From assembly GCA_002110485.1 (NCBI GenBank), contig MOWL01000068.1:62001-126000 (forward strand): 64,000 bases of DNA, in the 5' to 3' direction. This DNA comes from Emergomyces orientalis (lineage: Eukaryota > Ascomycota > Eurotiomycetes > Onygenales > Ajellomycetaceae). The position numbers were made by a program, and so were the translations under genes. Under the pieces are notes generated by a model that was not told the origin of the DNA, searched no databases, and saw only the letters and a list, made by a program, of their open reading frames with translations. This document shows positions 55,091 through 64,000 of this stretch, piece after piece. Position 1 is the stretch's first letter; the number at the start of each line of letters is the position of its first letter.

Positions 55091-56452
55091 AACAAGATTT
55101 CAATGAGAATTATACTCAGCAACAGAAGTGCCAGATTGAACCAGAGTAACAGTGGCTGCATCATCCCGAATCATATGCTGTTGAACTTCGATGGGAAGAT
55201 TTTGAAAGAACATGTGCTGAAGTTAAGTGAAGCATGCCATGAGATCTTTAATCTGAATTTCACTGATTTCTTGACACATGATTTTCTTGAATATTCACTG
55301 CATTACAATTGTCATGTTGTCTTTATTCTTCATTTCTGCAGAAAGCTTTGGCCCTTTGAGTTTCTGAGGCCTGCAGAGAACAGTTTTCTTCTGAATCTGT
55401 GAAGCATCTGTTATTTCTGAATCTGAGACAATTTCACTGTCTCTGAGCTTTGAACTTCCACTCTGAAGCTGTTTATCATGGAGAGGTTGAGAATTATCAT
55501 TCTCATCATCTTTCTGTGAAGCAGAGATCACATCTTGAGTAAAAGAAACTGATTTCTCATCTGAATATCTGTCATTATATCAAGAATGTGTTGTTGGCAG
55601 TCTCTTCTCCTTCTCAATTCGTCTGGAAAGCATTGCTTGATTTTTATTCATAGAAGAGGTCTTATTCTTCTCAGTAGAAGTGAAAGCAGTCATTACACTA
55701 ACAATCTCCTTCATCTCACTATCGGTCATATCACCTTCCTCAGGGTCACTATCAAATTCAATATCACATATGCTTACGGCATTCACCGATGGCATCGGGG
55801 ATCCGTCAGGAAATACCCGGATACTACCATCATTCCGAAGTTTATCCGCGGTTGGGACAGTCAGCAGTGCAGTCATTTACTTCAAAAGTCATTCAATCAT
55901 AACAATATGAAGCTCAAGTCAGTTGACAGCAATCTTCGGGCCTTTTCTCATCACATTACCCTCATAGTATTCTCCAATCATATTCCGATGAATCTTGCCC
56001 TGATCAATGAGCCAGCTGATTGCTAAGCAATTTGGAAGCATATGGTTTGAATCTCCGCAACCCCAGCATGACATCAGCAGTTGATTGTATTGAACAAAGC
56101 TTCCGGATCAAGATCAAGACAGGCCTCCAGATTCATGTTGAGTTTCATAGTAAGATATATTTGACAAATTCAATGCAGGATCACATTCTCGAGTAAGAAG
56201 AATCTTTGAAGCAGTCACATTTTGCTGCATGTTTCCCTGATTTTGAATGTCAGTGATCATCAGAGATAACATGTTCATTCAGTTGATAAGGTTCTCAAGA
56301 ATGTTATCACTCGGATTCTGTGTTTTCACATCCGGAGCAGGTATCGCCGAAGCGGTCGGCACAGGCACATTCAATGTGGGCGGATTAAACACGGGCTGAG
56401 CAGACGGCTGCATCGATGGAATAGAGTTGGGGAAAACATTAGGTGCCAGAAC
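55091..56452 (-). pseudogene. Decayed gag-protease linker region
   Basis: Minus-strand fragments include MTALLTVPTADKLRNDGSIR with CDIEFDSDPEEGDMTDSEMK (55,876-55,580), a Ser/Asp-rich stretch (55,531-55,295) and MFFQNLPIEVQQHMIRDDAA (about 55,220-55,150). They are separated by stops such as TGA. Small CpG-rich patches survive at about 55,775-55,865 and 56,330-56,410. Confidence 0.6.
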
Positions 56453-57217
56453 TCATGCAATCTCTTTCTTTGTCTTCTGCATTTGAGACACAGCATCACA
56501 GATCTTGAGCAGTTCCCATTCAGATTGACTAATCTTATCAAATCCAGCAGTGTGGAAAGCTTTTTCACAAATACCTTCTGAAAGCCCTTGAAGAAACCAG
56601 ATACAAGCAAGAGATTGTTGCAATTCATTCTTGCAAATGAGAGACATTGCAACTGCGTGGAATTGACAGCAGTAGACAAGAATCTCCTGGCTGGTAGAAT
56701 GAGTCTTGTTGCACAATGCATGAAGATAAGATTGACTATACATCTGTTGATGAGCATCTTCGCGCCAGAAATCAGCAAGCAACTGCTTTTTAACCATTTC
56801 CCATGTCTTATGATTCAAGACAAGCTGATCGATATGACCCTGCAGTTCCATGGTACAATAGTTCTGTAATACCGCCAGAGCATTGATTTCTGCAATAAAA
56901 TGCAAGGTGCACATTGTCTCACATTGATCAATAAAAGCAGTAATGTTTCTTCCATCAAAGAATGGGGCTCCAGGTGCTCCAGGAATCAGCATCAGCATGA
57001 CAAGATGTTGATATGGCAGTCCACTATTGAGAGTTGGCTGACCAGACAAGATAGTAGTGGGTGTAGTCATCTTTTCTTTACTAGCTTCTGTCTTCTCTTT
57101 GCTAACTTCTATTTTCGGGGGCGCTGCAGAGACCTTTCCTGACTGAGTTTGACAATGAGCAATAGAATCCGACCGAGAATGCTTGAAAGACATATATTGA
57201 GAAAGAAAGAAACACAC
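56453..57217 (-). CDS. Gypsy Gag (capsid-like), open 254 aa
   Basis: The frame contains a retrotransposon gag domain: FFDGRNITAFIDQCETMCTL, NYCTMELQGHIDQLVLNHKT, WEMVKKQLLADFWREDAHQQ, YCCQFHAVAMSLICKNELQQ and CIWFLQGLSEGICEKAFHTA (about residues 88-225). This is the capsid that packages the element's RNA. The usual zinc knuckle lies beyond the stop and is not recognisable. The sequence is CpG-poor although still open. The start may be 57,190 (MSFKHSRSDS) rather than 57,217. Confidence 0.78.
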   Translation of the reverse strand: MCFFLSQYMSFKHSRSDSIAHCQTQSGKVSAAPPKIEVSKEKTEASKEKMTTPTTILSGQPTLNSGLPYQHLVMLMLIPGAPGAPFFDGRNITAFIDQCETMCTLHFIAEINALAVLQNYCTMELQGHIDQLVLNHKTWEMVKKQLLADFWREDAHQQMYSQSYLHALCNKTHSTSQEILVYCCQFHAVAMSLICKNELQQSLACIWFLQGLSEGICEKAFHTAGFDKISQSEWELLKICDAVSQMQKTKKEIA

Positions 57218-57610
57218 AAAAGACTTCTATTCACATAAGAGAAAGAGTTCAACAATACTATCAATATCAATATTCTTTTTATATTTCAATCTCAAATTCT
57301 CAAGAAAGAGAAGAAACTTCAATATTCATTTTAGATTTTTTCACTGAAAATCTTTTTTTTTATCACTTTTCTCAACATTTCTCTCTTCTTTCATTTATTG
57401 AATAGAGATATGAGTATTTAAATTGAGCTTATCAGTGAGATGTTCACTTGCATTCTTCATTATTCACTGTTGATATCAGTTATATTAGCCAATCAGAGGC
57501 TTTCACAAATGAACACTATTGAAAAGAATACTCAACAAAAGCAGAAAAGACAAAATGTTGAGAGAAATCATATCAGTTGTAGCTACTGCCTGCTCATTCA
57601 TTTTGAATTG
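57218..57610. other. Leader between primer-binding site and gag
   Basis: AT-rich, non-coding; corresponds to the 5' untranslated leader of the element on the minus strand. Confidence 0.5.
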
Positions 57611-57628
57611 CCTTCCCAGAGACGCCAA
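57611..57628 (-). other. Primer-binding site
   Basis: On the minus strand, directly inside the 5' LTR, TTGGCGTCTCTGGGAAGG contains TGG plus the complement of a tRNA 3' end with acceptor strand CAGAGACG-CCA. That would pair with a tRNA whose 5' end is GTCTCTG, as in some Asn-type tRNAs; the exact tRNA is an inference. Confidence 0.75.
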
Positions 57629-57976
57629 TGAAGTGGAATAAGGGGTTGTGCGCTTTTGGCGGCACATGGGCAGGAGCAGCGGGATTGTAAGAAGGTTGGT
57701 AAGTTCACTGTGTATACAATATTCTATTCAACAAGCTATCCAAATAGCAATACAAAAGAACATGTAGAAGATTCAAATATAGAAGAAGAACAAGTAATCA
57801 ATCATATATTAAATCACATAATCAAAAAGAAGCAATCTCACTGCTCTGCGTACAATCAATCTTCGCCGAATCCACACGTGTGTCAAGGAAAGATGGGAAT
57901 ATGAGGCAACCATGTCAAACAAATATATGAGGCGGTCTCGGCGAAAAGTAATACCACGCCGAGATTCCCCACCACA
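57629..57976 (-). repeat. 5' LTR of the gypsy element (right copy)
   Basis: 348 bp, same length as the left copy. Fourteen positions show T/A where the left LTR has C/G (five in CpG, four in CpA, the rest in CpC or CpT on the mutated strand, counted by eye). Confidence 0.93.
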
Positions 57977-58410
57977 CCAGTAGATCAGTATAATTGATAG
58001 AACTAGATATATCAGAACTATCATATCTATTATAGAATTTCATTATGTACATAAACATACTCATTACTCTTAGAATCAGAGAAGCTTATCTTCTTGATCA
58101 TGATCAATTTCATTCTACTTTTTAATCTATAATAGTACTTCACTATTACTCTATCTTTCATCTATTCTATTTCTATATAATCATAGCTTTGATTCTCTCA
58201 GAATACTCTCTCATATCTCATCTGTATTACTTTCTACAGCACATTGAAACTATACAATCTCATGCTGAAGCTATTCTTACCTATCTATCTAAGTAAGCCT
58301 CAATAGTGGCACCTACCCTTTCCCCTAGTTATCAAGCATGATAAGGCACCTTAATAGGCCTCACCTTACCTACTTAACAGTGAACGCTTGCTACCGGAAA
58401 GCATGGTAGT
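57977..58410. other. Repeat-derived spacer between gypsy element and LINE B2
   Basis: AT-rich first half with the dispersed repeat at 58,040-58,150; then GC-balanced sequence with no gene. Confidence 0.5.
58040..58150 (+). repeat. Dispersed direct repeat, copy 2
   Basis: Near-identical core to 37,690-37,810, starting immediately downstream of the gypsy element's right flank. Confidence 0.75.
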
Positions 58411-58430
58411 TTTATTATTATTATTATTTC
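58411..58430 (-). repeat. (AAT)n tail of LINE B2
   Basis: About five ATT triplets (AAT on the minus strand) at the expected 3' end of the element. Confidence 0.65.
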
Positions 58431-58492
58431 TACACCACTTGATCCCGAGGATATGTGGGGAGGCAGCTAGTATACAAAGTGAGGAAAATCTT

Positions 58493-58511
58493 GGGCTATC
58501 TAGTATAGCCC
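58493..58511. other. Perfect hairpin near the LINE B2 3' end
   Basis: GGGCTAT-CTAGT-ATAGCCC: 7-bp stem, 5-nt loop, about 65 bp inside the (AAT)n tail. Confidence 0.7.
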
Positions 58512-58699
58512 TGATCTAAAAACCCTCTGAACAGCAAATCTATTCAACATTTGTAATTGCTTCAAGTACCGCGGAGCAGCTCCCGCTGCTCTTAGAGAAG
58601 ATGGTGCATAGCACCATGAGAAGACAAGAAAACCTCCTATATCATTATCACCCCTGTCTGAACATAAGAAAGACTTCTAATGAATGTGGCACCTCATGC

Positions 58700-61230
58700 T
58701 GTGTGTCCGCCGCTCATCGCGCAGACTTCAATGTCCTGGAGTGCTTGTAGCGCGCAGGCCACTCAACTCCGCGCTTGTGGCGCGCCCGGTCGCCCAACTT
58801 CGCGCTTGCAGCGCGCCAGTCCACCCAGATCCGCGCTTCAAGCTCACTATCTCCTGGTAGGGCCTCGCTATTCGTGCCCTTCACCCCCTGATATGCGCCA
58901 GCCGCGTTCCTTAGTTGTGCTGTGCATCTCATTCCGCCCTTCTCTCACTTAACACCTTGGCTAGGGAGAACTGTCTGAGAATGTCCTGCTTGAGCCATCA
59001 CTTGATGAGCCTGTGCAGTTCTTTCTTGGTGTCCAGCAACCACTTCTTATCCACTCTGCCCTCCTGCTCCAGCTCCGCGCGTTCCCCACTGAATCATGTA
59101 CAGTGTATCATCACATGCAGCACCATTTCATGCTCATATCCACATGGACATTTTGATGTGGGGAAGTCAGGAACTCTTCTTCTGTGGAGGAACACTGCAA
59201 GGCCTGTCTTGCTGGTACACAGCTGGACTATCAATGAGCTTCAGGCCTTGCTCAGGCCCTCATGCCATCTTAGTAGCTCTACATCTGGGGGCCTGTCAAA
59301 CAGTTCTCCCCATGGTGTTGTGCGCGCTCTTCATCTGTTCTGCCATCTTATCATTGCCTCCTCCCTCATCCATTTCTTGAAGGCTCAGTTACACACACTG
59401 TTTTCTTGTCTTTTCTGCTTTTTCAGTTGCTTTGCCTGTCTCACTCAATTTACACTCCACCCCTGCTGCATGCTCACTGGGTGCAGTACTGCCTTCACTG
59501 ACTGCATTCCTCTGTTATTCCTTCTGCGAAGTCTGGCTCTGACCTGCACACATGCCTGTTTTATCTGCTCCATGATTTCTGACTCCTTAAGCTGCTCAGT
59601 TGCTCTGGCCACCACACTGTCTAGATGTATCTTCAGAGGCAGTGTGGCTGTCTCCACCTCCAGTGAGGTGATTGGAGTAGCTCTGTAGGCCCCTGCAATG
59701 ACTTATAGGCATTTATTTTGAATCTTCTCCAGGCTGGCTAGCAGCTGGCGTTGATGTCGCGGTTCATGTTGTGTCGCCTGTGGTTGATGCCATGCCAGCG
59801 CTCCGTATCCTATTGCGGGCCTTATCACTGCATTGTAGACCCTCCGGGCATGCTGCAGTGGCAGACCCCAGGTTGACTGTGTTGTCTGAGTTAGGGCACC
59901 TATCTGCGATTTTGCTCTGCCTATCATCTTACTGACATGGCTACGCCACCTCAGCTTAGGGTCAAGCCAGATGCCTAGCACCCGCATCTCCCTCTGTGGC
60001 TTGATCATTTGCTGTGGCAATTGCAGTGAGTGTTCTAGATTGAATCTAGTTCTTGTTCTGGTAAAGTGCATGAGCTCATACTTCTGTGGTGCAAAGATTG
60101 CCCCATGTCTGCTCACTCAAAGCTCACAGCTGGCATGGATCCGCGCCAGATGCGCACAATTCACTTCAGTTGAGTTGCCATATGCTAGGATGTTCACATC
60201 ATCTACAAATTCTATGCAGCTGACAGACTCACTTCATGATGCACATATTCTGAGCAACTCCTCATTGTAGAATAAGAACAGAATGAGTGACAAGAGTGAT
60301 CTCTGTGAAATGCCTGCATTCATCTCAAAGACTTCAGTTTCCTGCTCATCAAATACTAGTGTCGCCTTGCGCCCCTGCATGAATGAGTTGACTCATTCAG
60401 TCAGCTGTCTGAGCAGTTCTCTTTTTCTTAGAATGTGCACTAGGCGATTTCTGAGCACTCTGTCATAGACCTCTGAGATGTTCAGTGACAGCACTGAGAT
60501 CACTGCTCTCTGCTTCTCCCACACTGTGTGAATCTGCATCAGTAATAGAACAATTGCTGTTTCTGTGAAGCAGTCTTCTTGCATCTTCATTTGCTGAGCT
60601 GGTAGCATCTCATGTTTCTCTGCCAGAGACCTTATTTCCTTGGTTGTTGCAGCCTCTACAATTTTACCTAGAGTGTCAAGTAGTGCAATCAGTCTCCAGG
60701 CTCTCACTTCACTGTAGTTCTTCTTTCCTGGCTTCTTGAGCACCACCGTGCGCGCTGTTTTGAATATCTGTGAGTAGTCCTTCCAATGCCAGCAGCCTGT
60801 GTAAGCTCAGTTATTGCTGTGATGAACCTTGGGCCTAGCATTTTGAGAAAGCAGTTGGGGATGCTGTTGGAACCCGGGGCCTTGTTGTTCAGAAGCCTAG
60901 CAATCAGCGCTGTCATGGCCTTCTCTGTGAGCACTATCATGTCAGTCACACTCCGCGGCTGCGTTTCCACGTTCATGTCATCTTCCCTTGCTGCCAAAGA
61001 CTCTGGGAAGAACCGCACCTGTAGTAGTTCAGCCTTGTCCTGGAATGCAGTGGCTCACGCCTCAGTTTCACCCAAGGCCTCTGGCATTCCTCTAAGTGGT
61101 GGCAGTCTTGCCGGTTGCTTGGTCTCGTTGGTGTGTGTGCGACCCCACTTTGCCAGCTTTCAGAGCAGTTTAGAATCTGTGTCAGCACTGTTCATTAGAT
61201 TGCAGAAGCTGGCAGTCTTGGCCAGCTTTA
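58700..61230 (-). pseudogene. LINE B2 ORF2: RT and RNase H portion, decayed
   Basis: Ordered minus-strand fragments are ALIARLLNNKAPGSNSIPNC (61,018-60,704), ARTVVLKKPGKKNYSEVRAW and RLIALLDTLGKIVEAA (60,746-60,393), a stretch with RKATLVFDEQETEVFEMNAG and FVDDVNILAYGNST (60,390-60,150), and GAIFAPQKYELMHFTRTRTR with MRVLGIWLDPKLRWRSHVSK (60,116-59,703). Next is a weak RNase H region (59,690-58,950) and a C-terminal frame overlapping the 30-bp repeats (58,932-58,714). Stops between fragments are mostly TGA. The RT catalytic FVDD is still readable. Confidence 0.75.
58741..58842 (-). repeat. 30-31-bp GCGC-hairpin minisatellite, copy set 1
   Basis: Units begin at 58741, 58771, 58802 and 58833 (last partial), each starting G(C/T)GCTTGTAGCGCG or a close variant. 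The GCGC arms around a short loop form a hairpin. The tract is CpG-rich within a CpG-poor element. Confidence 0.85.
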
Positions 61231-61240
61231 TTTCCTTGTT

Positions 61241-62386
61241 TCATCTGTTGTGAGCATGTCTTCTTTCCTTCTCAGTGCTGTCTGCATCCCTCATGGTTCT
61301 CTTGTACTCACTCACTGCCTGCGCCACTCTGTTGGACCACCACGAGCGACTCTGCTTGCAGATGTGTGTGTGTTTAGCATGTTTCTCTGCTAGCTCATTG
61401 ATGAATTCACTTACATAGTTTGCATAGCAATCAATCTCTGCTGTTGAGCCAAAGCTGTTGCAACATTGTAGCTCTTGGCAGTTCTTTTGCAGCTGCTGTA
61501 TATTCACTTGCCGCCAGTTGCGTTTTTCCCTTAGTACCACAGATATGTTGATGACTAACTTAGTGATCACTGGTAGATGATCTGATGCCATATTCGCCTT
61601 GTGTGTGACCTGGCATTTCAGTACCCCTGCACTCAGGTTCTCTGAGAGAAAGATTAGGTTCAAGGTGGCATCAGTGCTTTTGCAGTCCTGCCATGTAATC
61701 TCTCCCCGTGGTGTTGCCAGCTGCAGTCCAAGGGCATCCACCTGTGCTATGAGCTTCCATGCCAGGTCAAAGTCCTGTCTCACTCGCTCACCTCCCCACT
61801 TTGAGTGATGCACATTGAAGTCTCCCAGCACCACTACCTCCACCTGCCGCGCTTCCGCACCCTGACTTTGCACTTGTTGCGCGTCTGCACCCTGATCTCG
61901 CGCTTGTAGCGCACTTGTGTCTGGGTCTTGCGCTTGTTGCGCACATCGCCCCTGAGTTCGCGCTGGTAGCGAGGCCTCGGCCTCCTCCACCACCGCTTGT
62001 AGCTCAAGGATGGGGGAACTCTCTGGCACAGTTGTGTAGCTGCCTGGTGGAGCAGCGTAGACATTGAGCATTAGTAGTGGTCCTCTTACCATGTTCACAG
62101 TGAGCAATGCCATGGATTCTGTAATGACTCTGACATCCCATGCTGTTGCCTTCAGTCTTTTGTTGATGAGGAAGCTCACCCTGGTCTTCTTGATCTGCAT
62201 GCCTGCCTGCCAGAATCCACAGTTGACTGGACATGTTGTACCCCTTCCAGATTCCCTCTGCATCCATGGTTCCTGCAGTGCAATGATGTCATAGTTTAAT
62301 GCTGTTTCAGGCTTGGCCAGTAATGTGTTCATCACCTTGTCTGAGTTATGCACATTGTATTGTAGTATATGGACTTGCTCACTCAT
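61241..62386 (-). CDS. LINE B2 ORF2 N-terminus: APE-type endonuclease, open 381 aa
   Basis: Start MSEQVHILQYNVHNSDKVMN at 62,386, followed by DIIALQEPWMQRE (catalytic Glu), GPLLMLNVYAAPPGSYTTVP, VVVLGDFNVHHSKWGGERVR (Asp, Asn, His), TDATLNLIFLSENLSAG and MASDHLPVITKLVI (Asp-His). These are the landmarks of the Tad1-type endonuclease that nicks target DNA. Between about residues 138 and 180 four 10-residue repeats (DPDTSALQAR, DQGADAQQVQ and variants) are encoded by the 30-bp hairpin minisatellite. The frame is open to 61,241, then the element is broken. Confidence 0.85.
   Translation of the reverse strand: MSEQVHILQYNVHNSDKVMNTLLAKPETALNYDIIALQEPWMQRESGRGTTCPVNCGFWQAGMQIKKTRVSFLINKRLKATAWDVRVITESMALLTVNMVRGPLLMLNVYAAPPGSYTTVPESSPILELQAVVEEAEASLPARTQGRCAQQAQDPDTSALQARDQGADAQQVQSQGAEARQVEVVVLGDFNVHHSKWGGERVRQDFDLAWKLIAQVDALGLQLATPRGEITWQDCKSTDATLNLIFLSENLSAGVLKCQVTHKANMASDHLPVITKLVINISVVLREKRNWRQVNIQQLQKNCQELQCCNSFGSTAEIDCYANYVSEFINELAEKHAKHTHICKQSRSWWSNRVAQAVSEYKRTMRDADSTEKERRHAHNR
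61849..61972 (-). repeat. 30-bp GCGC-hairpin minisatellite, copy set 2 (coding)
   Basis: Units begin at 61870, 61900, 61930 and 61960 with exact 30-bp spacing and a shorter one at 61849. Each starts GCGCTTGTAGCGC or a close variant. Because 30 is a multiple of 3, the endonuclease frame is kept and gains 10 residues per unit. Confidence 0.9.
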
Positions 62387-62489
62387 GGTTCACCCATGTC
62401 TTGGTCCTGCGTGGAGTCTGGTCGCGCTGGGCATGCATAGTCACTGAGTGAGCCCTGTTGCTGCGCGCCAGCTCTTGCCACATTCATGA

Positions 62490-63672
62490 GTCTGTCAATC
62501 TTGTGCTGAACAATCAGAGAGTTCTCTTCTGTGATTCTACTATACTTTCTGAGAGTGATTCAACCCTTCTCATCTAGTGTTTGTATCACAAAGTGTCTTG
62601 ACTGGTTCTTGAGAGTCTTCTTGATCAGTGAAACTGCAGTCTGTTGTTCAGAGTATCTTGCAGATCATGCTGAGTGATCTTCTTCACAGTTACAGCAGAC
62701 TGTCTTCTTTTCTTTCAGTGCTGTGAGACAGGTCTTGTCCATGTATCTCTCTGCTGCACAGTGCCCACAGATATCACTCTTGTGGCAGAATCTGACTATG
62801 TGTTCATATTGCTGGCAGCTGTAGCATCAGATGACCTGAGTCTCTCTGTGAAAGATTTCAATCATGCAGAATTCATTTCTCAGAATGATGTTATTCTCCA
62901 CAAGCATGTTTGTCTGCTGCAGTGTGGCTACATGTAGGATAATGCTTCCATAAGACCGCTGCTGTTTAGCTAGCTGCTTTGTAACTCTGTGAATGAGTAC
63001 TCTGCATCTGAGAGATGAGTTCTGCTTGTAGATATTCTTCACTGCTTTATCTAAGCTAACTCAGCTAATGACACTGATAGATGCACTTTTAATCAATACT
63101 GCTTACATCTTTTTTCTCATGTGTGTCTTGTCACTTCATTTCTTCACTCATTCATTACTTTTTGTCAGCTCAGTCTTCATGCTGAGATTGTCTGCAACCA
63201 GAATCAGATCATCACTAGGCATGTATCTTGCTGCAACTATGATGTCAGTGATTATATCTTTGATGATCTCATTTATTTTTCTCACAATGATCTCTGAAGT
63301 GTGTTTCTCCACTGACAGTGCATTACAGTTGCAGCAAGATACTACAATCTCTCTAAGCACACACTTCATCACAATCTTGTCTGGAGACCCTTCACTGGCC
63401 ACCACATGCACTCATGAGAGCCTACTGTTCAGCATGTTGCATCTTTTATTCTGTTGAAATGTGCTAGTAGCACTCTCCAGTCTCTCTAGCATTCTATTCA
63501 GTAAATTGTTCTTGAACTCTTCCATGACTCTCAGAGTCTGCTGAATATACTGTAATCTTTTCTTGTTTATTTTCTTGTCTCTCTCTCTCTCTCTAAGAGC
63601 TTCAGTGATTTTGCTAAGTGTTGTGACTATTCCTCCTGCAGCTTCTTTATTTCCCTGTTTCACTCCCAGCAT
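62490..63672 (-). pseudogene. LINE B2 ORF1 (gag-like), interrupted
   Basis: Frames are MLGVKQGNKEAAGGIVTTLS (63,672-63,412), DLILVADNLSMKTELTKSNE (to 63,148) and MKNIYKQNSSLRCRVLIHRV (63,042-62,827), then zinc knuckles CYSCQQYEHIVRFC, CGHCAAERYMDKTC and CCNCEEDHSA (about 62,825-62,680). The TGA after CNCEEDHSA falls where Tad1 ORF1 proteins have Trp. It is the RNA-binding partner of ORF2 and is disabled by several stops. Confidence 0.72.
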
Positions 63673-63834
63673 GTGTCATGCTGTGTGCGCGCCCACCCCC
63701 CTCTCAACCACACCCACGCCAGCTGCCTCAACCATGGTGATTGAGGGTGTACGAGCGTGTAGGTGTAATTGGCAGCCTTTTATGGCCTGGTTAGAATCAC
63801 AATATAGCTTTAAAAAGAATAAAAAGTTTTTGTT

Positions 63835-64000
63835 GAGATCTGAATTTTTTTTTTCAAGATTGATTTCAATGAATAATAAATTATTCAATTGAAATGACAG
63901 TTTTTGAAAGAAAGACTGACAAAATAAATCAATTTTTTGCAGAGAAATTGATAAAAACTATTCAGAAATATTCAATATTCTAAAGTTCTCCCCACATATC
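63835..64000 (-). repeat. Dispersed inverted repeat, copy 2 (runs off the window)
   Basis: Reverse complement of about 38,775-38,930. It continues to the end of the window, so the full element is not visible. Confidence 0.85.

Larger units (their letters stand above)
48666..57976 (-). mobile_element. Ty3/gypsy LTR retrotransposon with extra 3' ORF, 9.3 kb
   Basis: Two 348-bp LTRs (48,666-49,013 and 57,629-57,976) flank the element; in minus orientation they begin TGTGGTGGGG and end CCACTTCA. The primer-binding site lies at 57,611-57,628 and a polypurine tract at 49,014-49,027. Gene order on the minus strand is gag (57,217-56,453), linker/protease (55,876-54,554), decayed RT core (54,550-53,558), open RT end-RNase H-integrase (53,557-51,098), a spacer, and an accessory ORF (50,677-49,338). 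No matching target-site duplication is seen. The 3' half is CpG-containing and open, the 5' half CpG-poor and interrupted. Confidence 0.92.
58411..63780 (-). mobile_element. LINE B copy B2: near full-length Tad1-like LINE
   Basis: In minus orientation it runs from about 63,780 to an (AAT)n tail at about 58,411-58,430. ORF1 fragments lie at 63,672-62,490, ORF2 starts at 62,386, RT fragments are at 61,018-59,703 and an RNase H tail is at 59,657-58,700. A 19-nt hairpin lies at 58,493-58,511. CpG is scarce except in the 30-bp repeat tracts and the ends. Many Trp and Arg positions carry TGA, so the copy is dead. Confidence 0.8.

Noticed and set aside
58915..59688. 257-aa plus-strand Cys/Ser/Leu-rich ORF
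   Set aside because: It is antisense of decayed LINE B RNase H sequence; composition and lack of motifs indicate chance.
58741..61972. CRISPR-like array from evenly spaced 30-bp repeats
   Set aside because: The units are directly adjacent with no unique spacers, lie inside a LINE ORF, and the organism is a eukaryote.
1..64000. tRNA, rRNA or snRNA genes
   Set aside because: I looked for B-box GGTTCGANTCC with a matching A-box and for conserved snRNA/rRNA cores and found none convincing; the A-box at 34,966 lacks a cloverleaf.

Overview
The window reads as nuclear DNA of a filamentous ascomycete, most likely a eurotiomycete (Onygenales-like). The evidence is the compact genes with many 50-100 nt introns, very short first exons, fungal-type splice sites, a fungal rhodopsin-domain membrane protein, an SRPK-like lineage kinase, and an AT-rich, CpG-poor block packed with Tad1-like LINEs and a Ty3/gypsy element. 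The order is an inference from gene style; no marker here fixes the species.

Positions 1-25 kb form a gene-rich, GC-balanced segment of mostly housekeeping genes. In order they are: a protein with an integrase-type HHCC zinc finger (+), the KDEL receptor ERD2 (-), an Arg/Ser/Pro-rich disordered protein (-), the U2 snRNP splicing factor CUS1/SF3b145 (-), mitoribosomal mS33/RSM27 (-), an RNase III (+), a mitochondrial ABHD11/IMO32-type hydrolase (+), ribosomal protein eS1 (-), a URC1-type GTP cyclohydrolase II-like protein (-), a GST-like protein (+) and a rhodopsin-domain membrane protein (+). Exon structures were rebuilt by hand; summed lengths, phases and splice sites agree for each gene where exons are given. 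Three promoters share an 8-bp TCACGTGA palindrome.

Positions 25-34.5 kb are transitional: an adjacent pair of broken beta-oxidation-type genes (enoyl-CoA hydratase and acyl-CoA dehydrogenase), a degenerate tandem array of about 165-210 bp units, an orphan membrane protein with a microsatellite-encoded leucine tail, an orphan two-exon ORF and an SRPK-like kinase.

Positions 34.5-64 kb are almost entirely mobile DNA. The pieces are a GC-richer LINE ORF1 relic (35.5-37.5 kb, +); an AT-rich LINE family A (3' fragment A1 at 39.2-39.97 kb, near full-length A2 at 39.97-45.76 kb, and RT/RNase H fragment A3 at 46.9-48.66 kb on the minus strand); a second LINE family B (fragment at 45.76-46.88 kb and near full-length copy at 58.4-63.78 kb, both minus); and a 9.3-kb Ty3/gypsy retrotransposon (48,666-57,976, minus) with 348-bp LTRs, primer-binding site and polypurine tract.

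The most unusual material is in this block. The gypsy element carries a third ORF of unknown function between integrase and the 3' LTR, and its 5' half is hypermutated while its 3' half is clean. LINE A copies end in hairpins whose stems differ in sequence but keep perfect pairing. LINE B carries a 30-bp GCGC-hairpin minisatellite at two separate places, one inside the endonuclease ORF. LINE A ORF2 is interrupted by three in-frame TGA codons, all where relatives are expected to carry tryptophan.
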